Below, piece by piece: positions 24,701 to 35,274 of a stretch of 64,000 nt of DNA. This DNA is from Atherix ibis (lineage: Eukaryota; Arthropoda; Insecta; Diptera; Athericidae): assembly GCA_958298945.1 (NCBI GenBank), contig OY282606.1, forward strand, positions 43,847,920 to 43,911,919. Direction: 5' to 3'. Position 1 is the first letter of the stretch. Each line of letters begins with the position of its first letter. A program made the position numbers and the translations under genes. The notes beneath the pieces were generated by a model. The model saw nothing but the letters and a program-made list of their open reading frames with translations. It was not told the DNA's origin and ran no database searches.

Positions 24701-25430
24701 CATTGTACTATCTTTGCCATGTTTTTTCAATCACAAAATTTAAAAAAAGAAAACTATTCACAAAATTATTTTTTTAATAAAAAATAATATTTATCTTAAA
24801 ATAACAAAAAATCTTATTAATCCTAAGATCCTTAAAACCGTCACTGACACATGTATTAGCACAATTTATAGATTTTTAAAACAAATAACTGAAAGTTTCT
24901 ATTTAGATCATTTTTACTTTAAAAGGATCCATTGCAAAGATATTAATCATTAATATAATTAACTGATATTAATTGTAAGTGCACAAAAAATATGTTTGGC
25001 AAATTTCTAGCTAATGCAAACTTCAGAATAAATGACGATTAACCAGAAAATTTGTTGACCTCAAAAATTTCGTCCCACATTGATACATAGACGTTTCTAC
25101 ATTAAATTTTTGAAACAATGATAAAATGCTTAAAAAATTACTTCAAAAATTGACCGGAACAATAATTCGACTATTTTTAATCCCTACCGACTGCATAGTC
25201 AATTTTATTCTGGGCATAGACCATGGCAACTGCAAAATCAGTTATGAGCTATGTACTAATTTTAATGTACTCTACAATTTCTATCAAACTCTAATATGAG
25301 TAATTCTAAATATTTTGATACTTTCGATGGGTTTCTTTTTTATTCCCTAAATAATAAATTTTAGTGGTCATTTCAAAGAAATTTATATATATTTTGGACT
25401 CATCAAAAATAAATTTGCATAGTCAAAACC
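24701..25430. other. AT-rich spacer
   Basis: Nothing recognised. Confidence 0.4.
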
Positions 25431-25710
25431 TACGAGGTGTGGTTTTTGTTTTACAACATATTATTTTATTTTTATAGATCAATGTTATCCCCTTCAAAAT
25501 AATTCCCTTGAGCAGCTATAGATCGTCGAAATTGTTATGTTATTTCCATCATTTGTAGCAGTGCTAGAAGACTTCAACTGGATTTGCCTTCACTTCCTCG
25601 GTTACACTTTCTGTGACCTCCAAAATACCTACCGAAAAACCTGTGCTTTTGATAAGGATTGTTCCACATAGGCTCGTTTTCGCGAAACGGAACATAAAAT
25701 TTCATCACTA
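25430..25710 (-). mobile_element. C-terminal fragment of a mariner-type transposase
   Basis: The minus strand gives VTEEVKANPVEVF, then QFRRSIAAQGNYFEGDNIDL ending near 25480. The RRCIxAQGxYFEGD pattern is a typical mariner-family C-terminus. One stop interrupts it, and only about 60 codons are recognisable. Confidence 0.45.
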
Positions 25711-26700
25711 ACAGATGACATAGTAATTAATAATTTAAAAAAAATATCAACAAATCAAATCATATCCTTCTATTTACATTTTTTTATGTAAATTTCTACA
25801 TTTATAAATGATACCATATTTCTTTGATAATTTGCCATAAAACGGTGGTACCCTTTAGTAAATAACCCATTAGTAGATGAATTTTAAAAAAAAAATACAA
25901 AGAAAAACAATAACAAAATATAACACAAAACGAAAGTACGTAAATAAAGATATAAATAGAAAACTTCCATTTAAAAATTGAATAGATAACAGAGCTATAA
26001 AGTCAGAAAGGTAAACGCTGTGTTTACTATAAAAATATAATACGAGTAAATAAAAAGTCCCATAAATAATGAAACTGAAATTTTCAAGAAAAATATTCTT
26101 AACGAGTTTTTATATAATTTATAAGTTTTTTTCTGCACTTTTGCTATATATTCGTATAATCTTTTTCTAAGAAATAAATGATTTAGAAAATATCATAAAA
26201 AAAGTTGATTTAATCATATCTATTTGTATAATCACATACGTACGGTAATATGATCAGCAGTTGTGCAGATGTTAAATAAAAAGTCTAGAAAATCACCATT
26301 ATTGATGCGAAATTGATTATATTTTGCATACGAAATGTCACGATTGAATAATTAATTATGTTTTCTGTTTATCCGTTCGTTCACCTGTTTATCTACTTAA
26401 GAAAGCATTCTGTAATTTAGGGGAATAACTAAATCTACGGTTCAAAAAAGCTCGTCACCACATTTATAAAACGAAATTTAAAAAAAAAAGAATACATAAT
26501 GTTCCAACTAAGTCGACTTTGTAAAACTGTAATAGAAAAAAAACACAGCTCTAGCAGTTTCGAAACGGTTCTTTCCAAAACTGAGTTAAGTAAATAAATT
26601 TTTTACACATCCAATATGCAAGGTCGGAATTTTTTTGTTTTATTTCTCAAAGTTAACAAATAGTCGTAACAACTAGTAAAGAAAAAATGAATTATTATGA
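25711..26700. other. AT-rich upstream region of the S28 gene array
   Basis: No gene. The last 200 bp (GCAGTTTCGAAACGG near 26552 and an AACTGAG block) resemble the region upstream of the second S28 gene at 33.0 kb, so the duplicated unit begins before the promoter. Confidence 0.45.
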
Positions 26701-26704
26701 ATCA

Positions 26705-26775
26705 CTTGTTATCTCGCCTAGCTCAAAGTATATTTAAGCTCTCGATTGATATTGTTGTTCCGCAGTTAGTAGCAG
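26705..26775 (+). promoter_or_regulatory. Promoter of S28-like gene 1
   Basis: TATATTTAAG at 26729-26738 lies about 33 bp before a GCAGTTAG-type start motif at about 26761-26768. A TTATCT (GATA-factor type AGATAA on the minus strand) at 26709-26714 is 20 bp upstream of the TATA box. The same order occurs before the other two array genes. Confidence 0.65.
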
Positions 26776-26833
26776 CAAATCTTTCTATTTAGTCATAAAC
26801 TCAAAAGTTCTCTTTAACGAAAAATATTACAAA

Positions 26834-28389
26834 ATGCGTAGTGTTGGGAGCTTTATTTTTGCCCTTCTAATAGTGGGTGCATTGGCGAAGTCTACAAGGA
26901 TCCCTGGACGTGAGGAGTCGATCGTTCAGAAAATAGATCACTTTGCAAAGGATAGTCCTGAGTTTGAGACTGTAAGTTCTAAAGTTAATTTGACTAGTAA
27001 ATTTGACGATTATTTGTAGCCGGTTGTTCTAATATTTTCGAACACTAAAATACAATATGAATTTCTATCCATTCCAGAAATACTACGTTCACGATGATCA
27101 CTACGTTCCTGGTGGTCCCATAATAATTTCATTGATGTTTAGTAAAACTAATGGATACAGTCTCAGAGGTAATTACATGGAAGAGATTGCTCAGAGTGTA
27201 AAGGGATATTTAGTCGAAACCCACACTCGGAAAAATGATCCTGAGTAAGTTATAAATAGTCTCCACTCTTTTGTTCTTTTTTATTAATTAATTCTACTTA
27301 TTTCAGCCTGCAAATCGATCTCAAATACCAAACACTTGACCAAATATTTGGGGACTTCAAAACTCTAATCGATCATGTCCGCTCGAAACTAAATCGAAGG
27401 GAAAAAGTTATCATAATTGCACGTTATGAACTGGGATCCGTAGCAACATGGTTCCGTATAGAAAATCCAGACCATTGTGATGGTGTTTGGGCCGCTGAAA
27501 CTCCTCTTCTAGCACAGTTCTCGAATGATGGTTCGTATCTTTAATCACACTATTAAGATAATCCCCGGAATGTGTTTTAAATCAATTTTCTAATGAAACT
27601 TTAGACTTCTTTAATGGCATTGGTGAATGGATAACTAAACATGGGTCCCAGGAGTGTTATAATCGATTGCAACAGTCATTCGTCGATGTTAAAGACCTTT
27701 TCAAGACGAAACAACAGCAGACACTCAAATCAAAGCTCGATCTCTGCAGTGACTTTGAAGCTGAAGATGATCAAGTCACAATGATGGCAGCTATTATGAA
27801 AATTCTCTCGATTTACAGAAACTGGACTCCAGAATCAATTAAATCGATGTGTACCACGATCACCGATCAAAGTATTGATTCAGTGACTGTATTTTCAACG
27901 ATCGTGAAGCGGTTGAAAGACAACATCGAACAAAAGGGTTGTATACCAAACACCTACAGTGGATTAATAGATTCCTTCAAGGAAACCAGCAATTTCTATT
28001 TCATGTGCAACGAGCTGGGCGGCTTTCGTACCACATCCCCTAATCAGCCATTTGCAGCTGACTTGACCACAGATACGTACGCCAAGTTGTGTGCTGACGC
28101 CTTCGGTACAGAGTTCACAAAAGACAAGATCAGTCAGAAAATGGAGAAGATCAACAACCGTTTCGGAGGTCTTCATCCCAAGACCACCAACCTCTACTTT
28201 ACCACTGGTGGATTAAACCCTCTTAAGTCATTCTCCGCCCATGAAGTTTCTGATCCATTGAGTGCCGCACGAATTGTTCCAGGCGTCGAAAGAGCGTGGG
28301 TATTCCAAAGTATTGCAAAAACCGACAACGATGATGTCCGCCAAGCTCAAGTCGCCGGCCTAGAGCTAATTCACAAATGGGTTCAATAA
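26834..28389 (+). CDS. Secreted S28-family serine carboxypeptidase homologue, catalytically dead (array gene 1)
   Basis: Exons 26834-26971, 27078-27244, 27307-27530 and 27605-28389 have GT-AG sites and consistent phases, giving 437 residues. An N-terminal signal peptide (SFIFALLIVGALA) precedes QKIDHF and YVPGGPIIISLMF, which match the start of S28 peptidases (prolyl carboxypeptidase/DPP7 type). Later blocks also fit the family: ATWFRIENP, NFYFMCNELGGFRTTSPNQP and NLYFTTGGLNP. The active site does not. The family GGSYG serine motif reads ARYELG, the DPW aspartate region reads LNPLK, and the AHC histidine region reads VERAW. All three catalytic residues are replaced, so peptidase activity is unlikely; the role is unknown, perhaps binding. 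Intron lengths are 106, 62 and 74 bp. An AATAAA overlaps the stop. Confidence 0.9.
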
Positions 28390-29144
28390 AATAAAAGAAA
28401 CAAAGCCCATCAAAATCTGAGCCTATCGCTTATGCCTAATCTGGTTATTACCAATTTGTTTTATTTTTTATAAATCTATTTTTAAATCTATGTTATGGTT
28501 GTTTACATTTTATTTTTAATCAGAATTATATCATATAATATAAAACTATTAAAAATATATTTAAAGTTTTCTTTTAATTCGTGTTAAAGTATAATCAATT
28601 TTGCTTGAACTTTCTTTAATGTTCTCGTCAATTTGAACAAAAACAATCGATATTTCAATTATGTTGTAATATTTATTTTTGCAAAATTGTATTTATTCGC
28701 GAGTATGTTATTATCTAAAATTTGAAATGAACAAAAAATTCTTGAGGGAAAATCCCACCGGATTCGCTTTTTACCCGTGAATATGTACAGTTAGTGATAC
28801 TACGACAGTGGAACTTTTGATCACCTTAAGTGACCTTAACTTTTAACTGATTTGTTTTTGTCTGATAATGGATTTCTTAAGTCAATATTTTATTTTTTTC
28901 ATTTTTAAAATGAAAATGCTTATACATTAAAGTGAGATTAATTTTAGTGGAAAGGTTTTTTGTATATAAAATAGAATAGTTATAAATACATTATTGAACT
29001 TGATCCCAAGTAAAATTATGTATTGGTTTTGGATTGTTTTGTTTACTACTTTGTTGGAAGAACTCGTTCTGCCATCTGTGGGAATTAACTGTAATATCTC
29101 CATACCGGCTATCCAATGTTTATTTTGGTTTGGTAAAATGACTT
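28390..29144. repeat. 3' flank of S28-like gene 1, duplicated downstream of gene 3
   Basis: From about 28560 to 28960 this matches the flank after gene 3 (about 36990-37380). Shared blocks include CTTTCTTTAATGTTCTCGTC, AAATCCCACCGGAT, and GTGACCTTAACTTTT followed by ACTGATTTGTTTTTGTCTG. It shows that the duplicated unit extends hundreds of bases past the coding region. Confidence 0.65.
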
Positions 29145-29497
29145 AAGGCGTTTTCCTTTGGACCAATTTTGCTACTACGCGGTAGTTGTAGCTGTCATCA
29201 TCTACTCTACCTCGAACAAACGACCACATCGAACTAGGAGTTACGCATACAATTTACGTTAGGTGGATTCTAGTTGCTAAAGTGAAAATAGATAGTTTTG
29301 CGGGTTCGTTGGTTATGTTGAAGAGTCATATTTTTGTCAGTATTGTTTATGTGTGAATAAACTCAGTTTTTATTGTTTATGTGTGAGTAAACTCAGTATT
29401 GTTGCTGACTATTTTGAGGTTATGTTTCTACTAGTGTTTAGAATTTGGCTTTTCTTTGGTCATAGTAGCAAAATTGGTCCAAAGGAAAACGCCTTTA
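29145..29497. mobile_element. MITE with 33-bp inverted repeats and TTA flanks
   Basis: An inverted repeat AAGGCGTTTTCCTTTGGACC... at 29145-29177 pairs almost perfectly with its complement at about 29464-29495. TTA lies on both sides (29143-29145 and 29495-29497), consistent with a 3-bp target duplication as in PIF/Harbinger-type MITEs. There is no coding capacity in about 350 bp. Inside, a unit with TTGTTTATGTGTGARTAAAC is tandemly duplicated (about 29343-29396). The class assignment rests on the TSD length only. Confidence 0.75.
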
Positions 29498-30076
29498 TTA
29501 AGATAAGTCTAAAGTATAAAATATTGATATATGAATTATAGTTAGATATGCTATCAGTTAGAATAGTGCCACACACATAAAAATTATTATGTTATTATTT
29601 ACAAAGGCATGAACTTATATCAAATAACGTATTACTATAGTATGTAAAGCTGCTAACACGTTTGCGTTTTGCGAACTGTAACTTCAATGAAACTACACGT
29701 ACTTCAAAGAATTCGTCGATTCAAAAAATTGAACTCAATTGCGACAAGTAAAGAATTGTAATCTGATCAGCTTATTATTGGTATATGACTCTCAATTCAT
29801 TATTTAAGTTTACTTAATATTTAAAAAACTTCGATCGTGCTTTTGATTTCAACGTTAACAATGCTGCCACATAAAACGACATTGGACATTTGAATATGAA
29901 GTGGCTTATCTTACACATATAGGCCGCTATCTGCTTCCTTCTATTAAAACGCCAACACAGTCATTTTGATGCACCACTAAACTTTAAAAAAAAGCTGAGA
30001 TATAGTAAAAATTCCTCAGTGACTGTCTCAATAATATTTTTTACGAAAAAAAGTATTTTACTCTAACAAATGTATA
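29498..30076. other. AT-rich spacer
   Basis: Nothing recognised between the MITE and the DD41D mariner. Confidence 0.4.
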
Positions 30077-31310
30077 TAAAGGGTTTTCGTATAAGAGTGA
30101 TATGATTTCTTTAAAAAAAACACACTAATTGTTAAGGAAATTCAAATGTTTTTTATTTAATGTGAACTTCTTTTGCTGGAATTTCCACGACTTCTTTTAC
30201 TGGAAAGAATTCGATAAACCCAATTTTCGAGCACTTTTTCCACTAAATCAAGTCGTATGTCATGAATGGCATGTTCAATTTTGACTTCTAAAGCTTGAAG
30301 AGAGTCTGGTTTATTGCTAAAGACCAATGACTTCAAATAACCCTACAAGAAATAGTCTAATAGTGTTAAATCACAACTTCTTGGAGGCCATTCAATGTCA
30401 TAATTTCTTGAAATAATCGAATCTCCAAACTTTTCTCGCAATAATTCGGTATTTGCATGTGCTGTGTGGCACGTAGCCCCGTCTTGTTGGAATCAGATGT
30501 TGTCAAGATCAACTTCTTCCAATTTCGGCCATAAAAAGTTGGTTATCATCGATCTATACCGCTCTCCATTGACAGTAACGGTGTTACCAGCTTCATTTTG
30601 AAAGAAGTACGGACCGATGATTCCACCGGACCAAAAATCACACCAAACTGTCAATTTAAGTGAATGTAATGGGTGTTCATGAATAATTTGTAGATTTTCT
30701 TCGCATCAGAAATGACAGTTTTGTTTAAAAAAAATCTTAAAAAAATCGTTATCGTTTTCAAGTTTTTCCAAGACAAAATCAACAAATTCACGACATTTAC
30801 GGTGGTCCAATGGCTTCAGTTCTTGAGTGATAACAATTTTATATGGATGCAAGCCCAAATCCTTTCTTAAAATCCACCAGGTTGTGGTTTGAGACAGTCC
30901 CAATTCTTCAGAACGTCTTGGAATCGACAAATTGCGGTATTCAGCAACACTTGCCTGAATGGCAGCAATATTTTCATTACTTCGAGCGTTTCTTTGTGTT
31001 ATTTTTGGTACTTGAACATTATGTAAAGAAAATGTACGCTCGAAATTTTTAACAATTCGACCAATAGCGAGCACAGTTGAACGATTATTACGACCATAAA
31101 ATGGCAAAAGCGAACGAAAAGTTGCAATTGGAAAACGATTATTTCGATAATAAAATTGAATAATTTGTAAACGTTGTTCTTACGTATATTTCTTCATGAT
31201 AAAATTGTAAACATTACTGAATACAATGAAAAAAAAAAGATAGATCATGACATTACAAATGGCCGAAACGTCACTTAGAAATCATATCACTCTTTTTGGA
31301 AAACCCTATA
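30077..31310 (-). mobile_element. DD41D mariner-type transposon (rosa-like), full length but decayed
   Basis: The termini are near-matching inverted repeats: AGGGTTTTCGTATAAGAGTG on the left and the complement of AGGGTTTTCCAAAAAGAGTG on the right, extending into GATATGATTTCT. TA-rich flanks are present. The length is about 1.23 kb. The minus strand encodes a transposase with FQQDGATCHTA and SCDLTLLDYFL, and exactly 41 residues separate the two Asp residues. That spacing is the hallmark of the rosa/DD41D lineage described from tephritid flies. A second copy lies at 59.68-60.53 kb. Confidence 0.88.
30160..31197 (-). pseudogene. DD41D transposase pseudogene
   Basis: The ATG at 31197 is followed five codons later by TAA, where the copy at 59.78 kb has CAA (Gln). 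The protein then reads EQRLQIIQFYYRNN (N-terminal HTH), FYGRNNRSTVLAIGRIVKNF, and LSQTTTWWILRKDLGLHPYK. The stretch that should hold the first catalytic Asp (SDEAHF-like) is deleted: FFK runs directly into QNCHF. Two Trp codons have become stops (before FQQDG and after LDYFL). It is therefore inactive. Confidence 0.85.
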
Positions 31311-31964
31311 TAATGGATATTTGATTTTTTACCTATTTTCGAATCTATTTTAATTATTAGAATTTAATAATTAAATTTAAAAATAAAATTGTTCGTTCAC
31401 AATTCAATAGATACAGCGCGTATTATTCGCATCTTATTTCGAACAAATTTTAAAGTTCAAAGGTATTTCACCATCTAGTGATATTATGCAGATGCCTTTT
31501 AATCATTAGTTTTCCATCTTGGATAATGAAAGTATCAGCGATGATATCATTTTTTTAAACAGTAAATTAAAAATATAAACCAAAACTCTTCAAAAGCAAG
31601 TAATTTGATTTATATTTAACAAATTAATAACAAACAAAAATACGATTACATATCAAAAGATTGTTCAAAAATATAAGTATGGACTGTCTTTATGTTAAAA
31701 TAATACTTCTTTTTTAAATATATAAGTTAAAATAAATGATTAATTACACTTTTGGAATTCAAAGATTTTTTGCAAAAAAATGTAAACATAAATATGCACA
31801 TTGTTGGATTTATTGCCATTAGGTGTAAATAAGGGTACATAGAATTACGTCTGTATATAGCGAAATATGACGCAAAAGGGTATATGCAGTAGATTTTAAA
31901 TCTAAGGATATAACCACTTCATGCTACTCTCGATGGTCGCAAGTGCTCCCTCTGATATTAATTG
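31311..31964. other. AT-rich spacer
   Basis: Nothing recognised. Confidence 0.4.
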
Positions 31965-32480
31965 CAGGAGAAGCACATCACAAGACATTTGGTCACTTGT
32001 AAGACGCTACTCGGACGATAGAAAAGAACGTTTTTTGCATCGCATTGTTACAAGCATTAAAAATGGATTTACTACGATTATCCTAAAAACCTAAAGCATG
32101 GACAAAGCCAGGTAAAAGAGGTCAATCAACGCTAAAACGCAATCCCCATATGGTATCTGGTGGCATCAGAGTGATGGTTTTTATTATAAACTCGTGCAAC
32201 TATCCGAAACCATCACTGGTGATCATTATCGACTGCTACACTACAATGCCAGGCCTCACGTTTCAAAGCCCTATCCGCCGGATTCGCCAGATATTTTTCC
32301 TTAAGATTTCTATTTAAGCTTTCTGAAGAGCGGTTCCTTTCTTTTCAAAGTATCTAAAAATTTTATGAATAGATCGAGTCAGAAATATCAGAATTTTTGC
32401 GTTTGTTGCCCGAAAAATGAAAGAAAGTTGTCACTTCCGATGAATGGGCGATACTTTGAATAAAATCAATTTCTTTGTTA
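31965..32480 (+). mobile_element. Fossil mariner-like transposase fragment
   Basis: In shifting frames the plus strand shows FLHRIVT, then a KWIYYDYPKNLK-like block (mariner KWIxYDNPKRKK), GIWWHQSDGFYYKLVQLSETI, and YNARPHV. After an internal loss a C-terminal KKVVTSDEWAIL remains (mariner KxVxSDGxYF). The order matches mariner or maT proteins. The first Asp and the SPDLAPSD block are lost or ruined. Confidence 0.6.
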
Positions 32481-33090
32481 TTATACAATTGAACGACAAA
32501 CTTTGTTCAAAAAAGGCCAAGAACTTATTCTCATTGAATAATTTAAGAAAAATCGATGTTTTGCATGTACATTTTTAATACTTTTCATTAGCTGATCAAA
32601 ATCTTTTTTGACAGTTTTTTGTGTCCTGTTTTCTGTAATATAAGGTTCGATGTGTAATCAAATGAAAACCCAATTTAACTGACGAACTAAAATCTACCAT
32701 CTAGTGCATATAGTATAATTTTTTTCCCTAATGCTCAAATTTGTAAATATTCTTAAGAAAAATACAATTCAATTTATAAAAGAGAACAAATTAAAGAAAA
32801 AAAACACATTTATTTTATTATTTTTTTAAAATTGTACAATATAAAATTGTATATTACCGATTATCTAATATTAAAATAGAAAAAGAGATTTCTTCTTTAG
32901 AAGTCATCGAAAAAATTAAATATAATATTTAAATAGAAAATAAGCGATAGAAATAATAAAACCAAACAAGCGATGAAATCAAATAGTTTAGCTCAAGTGC
33001 TACATCAACTCCAGCAGTTTCGAAATGGTGGTTTCCCAAACTGAGTTTTTTTTAAATAAAAAAAATTGTGTGAATAAATAAATTATTATG
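32481..33090. repeat. Upstream flank of S28-like gene 2, with a second copy at 40.3 kb
   Basis: About 32770-32960 (TATAAAATTGTATATTACC, later AAAATAAGCGATAGAAATAA) matches about 40335-40490 downstream of the array. The match ends before the promoter. The segment at 33005-33055 (CAGCAGTTTCGAAATGG) also resembles the region upstream of gene 1. Confidence 0.55.
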
Positions 33091-33094
33091 AATC

Positions 33095-33165
33095 ACTTGT
33101 TATCTCGCATAGTTCTAGGCATATATAAGATCTCGACAGATCTTGTTGTGGCACAGTCAGCAGCA
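33095..33165 (+). promoter_or_regulatory. Promoter of S28-like gene 2
   Basis: TTATCT at 33100-33105, TATATAA at 33122-33128 and CACAGTCAGCAG (start region) at about 33152-33163 repeat the layout of gene 1. The following leader GCAGCAAATCTTTCTGTGCA is nearly identical in gene 3. Confidence 0.65.
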
Positions 33166-33224
33166 GCAAATCTTTCTGTGCAGTCATAAACTCAAGAGTT
33201 CTCATTAACGAAAAATATTAAGAA

Positions 33225-34857
33225 ATGCGAAATTTTGTGAGCTTTATTTTTGTTCTACTGATCGTAGGTACATTTTCGCAATACATTAGGATCCCTGGAC
33301 GTAAGGAGACGCTTGTTCAGAAAGTAGATCACTTCGCAAAGAACAGTCCTGAGTTTGAGACTGTAAGTTATAAAGTTCTATAATAAGTTAGAGTGTGTTG
33401 GACTAGTAAAATTGAAGATTATTTCTGTCCAGTTTTTAATAAAAAAGTAAAAATCGAATACGAATTTCAATAATTTCCAGAACTACTATGTCATCGATGA
33501 TTACTACGTTCCTGGTGGTCCCATTATTATTTCGTTGATGTTTCATAAAAATGACTTCAGTCTCAAAAACAACTTCTTCGAAGAGATTGCTCAGAATGTA
33601 ACAGGATATTTGATCGAAACCCACACCCGCAAAAATGATCCTGAGTAAGTTAGATTTTTCTGCAATAACTTTTTTTCCAATAAAATGTCTTCTCTACTAT
33701 AATTGTAAACGTTTCGAAAATTCTTTTATCAATAAATTGCTCTCGTTTTTAGCCTACATTTTGATGAAAAATACCAAACACTTGACCAAATATTTGGTGA
33801 CTTCAGAACTCTAATCGATCATGTTCGCTCGAAACTAAATCGGGCAGAAAAAGTTATCTTAATTGCACGTTATGAACTGGGATCCGTAGCAACATGGTTC
33901 CGTATAGAAAATCCAGACCATTGTGATGGTGTTTGGGCCGCTGAAACACCCCTTATAGTACAGTTTTCGAATGACGGTTGGTAGCTATTATTCATTATCT
34001 TAAATTGATCATTGGAATGTGATTTGCCAGAGCTCAAATGTGTTTTAAACAATTTTCTTTTCGAATTTTTAGAATTCATTGATGATATTGGTAAATGGAT
34101 AACTGAACATGCGTCTAAGGAGTGTTATAATCGATTGCAACAGTCATTCGTCGATGTTAAAGACCTTTTCAAGATGAAACAACAGCAGACACTCAAATCA
34201 AAGCTTGATCTCTGCAATGACTTTTCTGCTGAAGATGATCAAGTCGCAATGATGGCAGCTATTATGAAAATTCTCTCGAATTTCAGAAACTGGACTCCGA
34301 AAACGATCAAATCGATTTGTACCACGATCACCGATCAAAGTATTGATTCAGTGACTGTATTTTCAATGATCGTGAAGCGGTTGAAAGACAACATCGAAGT
34401 AAAGGGTTGTATTCCAAACACCTACAACGGATTAATAGATTCCCTCAAGCAAACCGGCAATTTCTATTTCATGTGCAACGAGCTGGGCGGCTTTCGTACC
34501 ACATCCCCTAATCAGCCATTTGCAGCTGACTTGACCACAGATACGTACGCCAAGTTGTGTGCTGACGCCTTCGGTCCAGAGTTCACAAAAGACAAGATCA
34601 GTCAGAAAATGGAGAAGATCAACACCCGGTTCGGAGGTCTTCATCCCAAAACCACCAACCTCTACTTCACCACTGGTGAATTAAACCCTCTCAAGTCATT
34701 CTCCGCCCACGAAGTTTCTGATCCATTGAGTGCCGCACGAATTGTTCCAGGCGTCGAGAGAGCGTGGGTCTTCCAAAGTATTGTGAATACCAAGAACCAT
34801 GATGAGTACCAAGCTCAAGTTGCCGGCCTAGAGCTTATTCAAAAATGGATTCAATAA
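33225..34857 (+). CDS. Secreted S28-family homologue, catalytically dead (array gene 2)
   Basis: Exons 33225-33362, 33481-33644, 33753-33976 and 34073-34857 are in phase, giving 436 residues. The signal peptide is NFVSFIFVLLIVGTFS. Substitutions at the serine (ARYELG), aspartate (LNPLK) and histidine (VERAW) sites are the same as in gene 1, so the triad was lost before duplication. The fold landmarks FMCNELGGFRTT, DAFGPEF and YFTTGELNPLK remain. Intron lengths are 118, 108 and 96 bp. No frame damage is seen, which implies selection on a non-peptidase role. Gene 2 differs from genes 1 and 3 in parts of exon 4 (for example SNFRNWTPKTIKSICT), making it the most diverged there. Confidence 0.9.
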
Positions 34858-34899
34858 AAGAAAAGAAAGGATTCAATAAAAACTTATATATTTTTTTAA

Positions 34900-35135
34900 A
34901 GTTACTTATGGCTGTTTATATATTATTTTTAATCACTATTACATGATTTAAAATTATTTAAAATATAGACAACGTTTTTTTTATTTCTTTGCTCATGTTG
35001 AGTGTCATTGTTTATAAATTTTCGTCTTAAAGTTGAATCGACTTAGCTCGGACTTTCTTTAATGTTATCGTCAATTTTAACAAAAACGATTTACATTTTG
35101 ATTATGTTGTAATGATTATTATTATTATAAATCAC
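34900..35135. repeat. 3' flank of S28-like gene 2, shared with gene 3
   Basis: About 34905-35130 matches about 36925-37140 (TTACTTATGGCTGTTTAT, AATATAGACAACG, CTTAGCTCGGACTTTC). In gene 2 the similarity stops at about 35125, where the promoter of gene 3 begins. This marks a tandem-duplication junction. Confidence 0.7.
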
Positions 35136-35215
35136 TTGTTATCTCACATAGTTCTATACATAACATATGTTTATATAACGTCTCGACAGATCTTGTTCTG
35201 ACACAGTCAGCAGCA
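35135..35215 (+). promoter_or_regulatory. Promoter of S28-like gene 3
   Basis: TTATCT at 35139-35144, TTATATAA at 35171-35178 and ACACAGTCAGCAGCAG at about 35200-35215. The GATA-type box lies 32 bp before the TATA box, against 20-22 bp in the other genes, because of a small insertion (CATAACATATG). Confidence 0.65.
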
Positions 35216-35274
35216 GCAAATCTTTCTGTGCAGTCATAAACTCAAGAGTTCTTATTAACGAAAAATATTAGAAA

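Noticed and set aside
27964..28176. Minus-strand frame repeated in the S28 genes (also 34432-34644)
   Set aside because: Antisense to exon 4. It is conserved only because the sense exon is duplicated.
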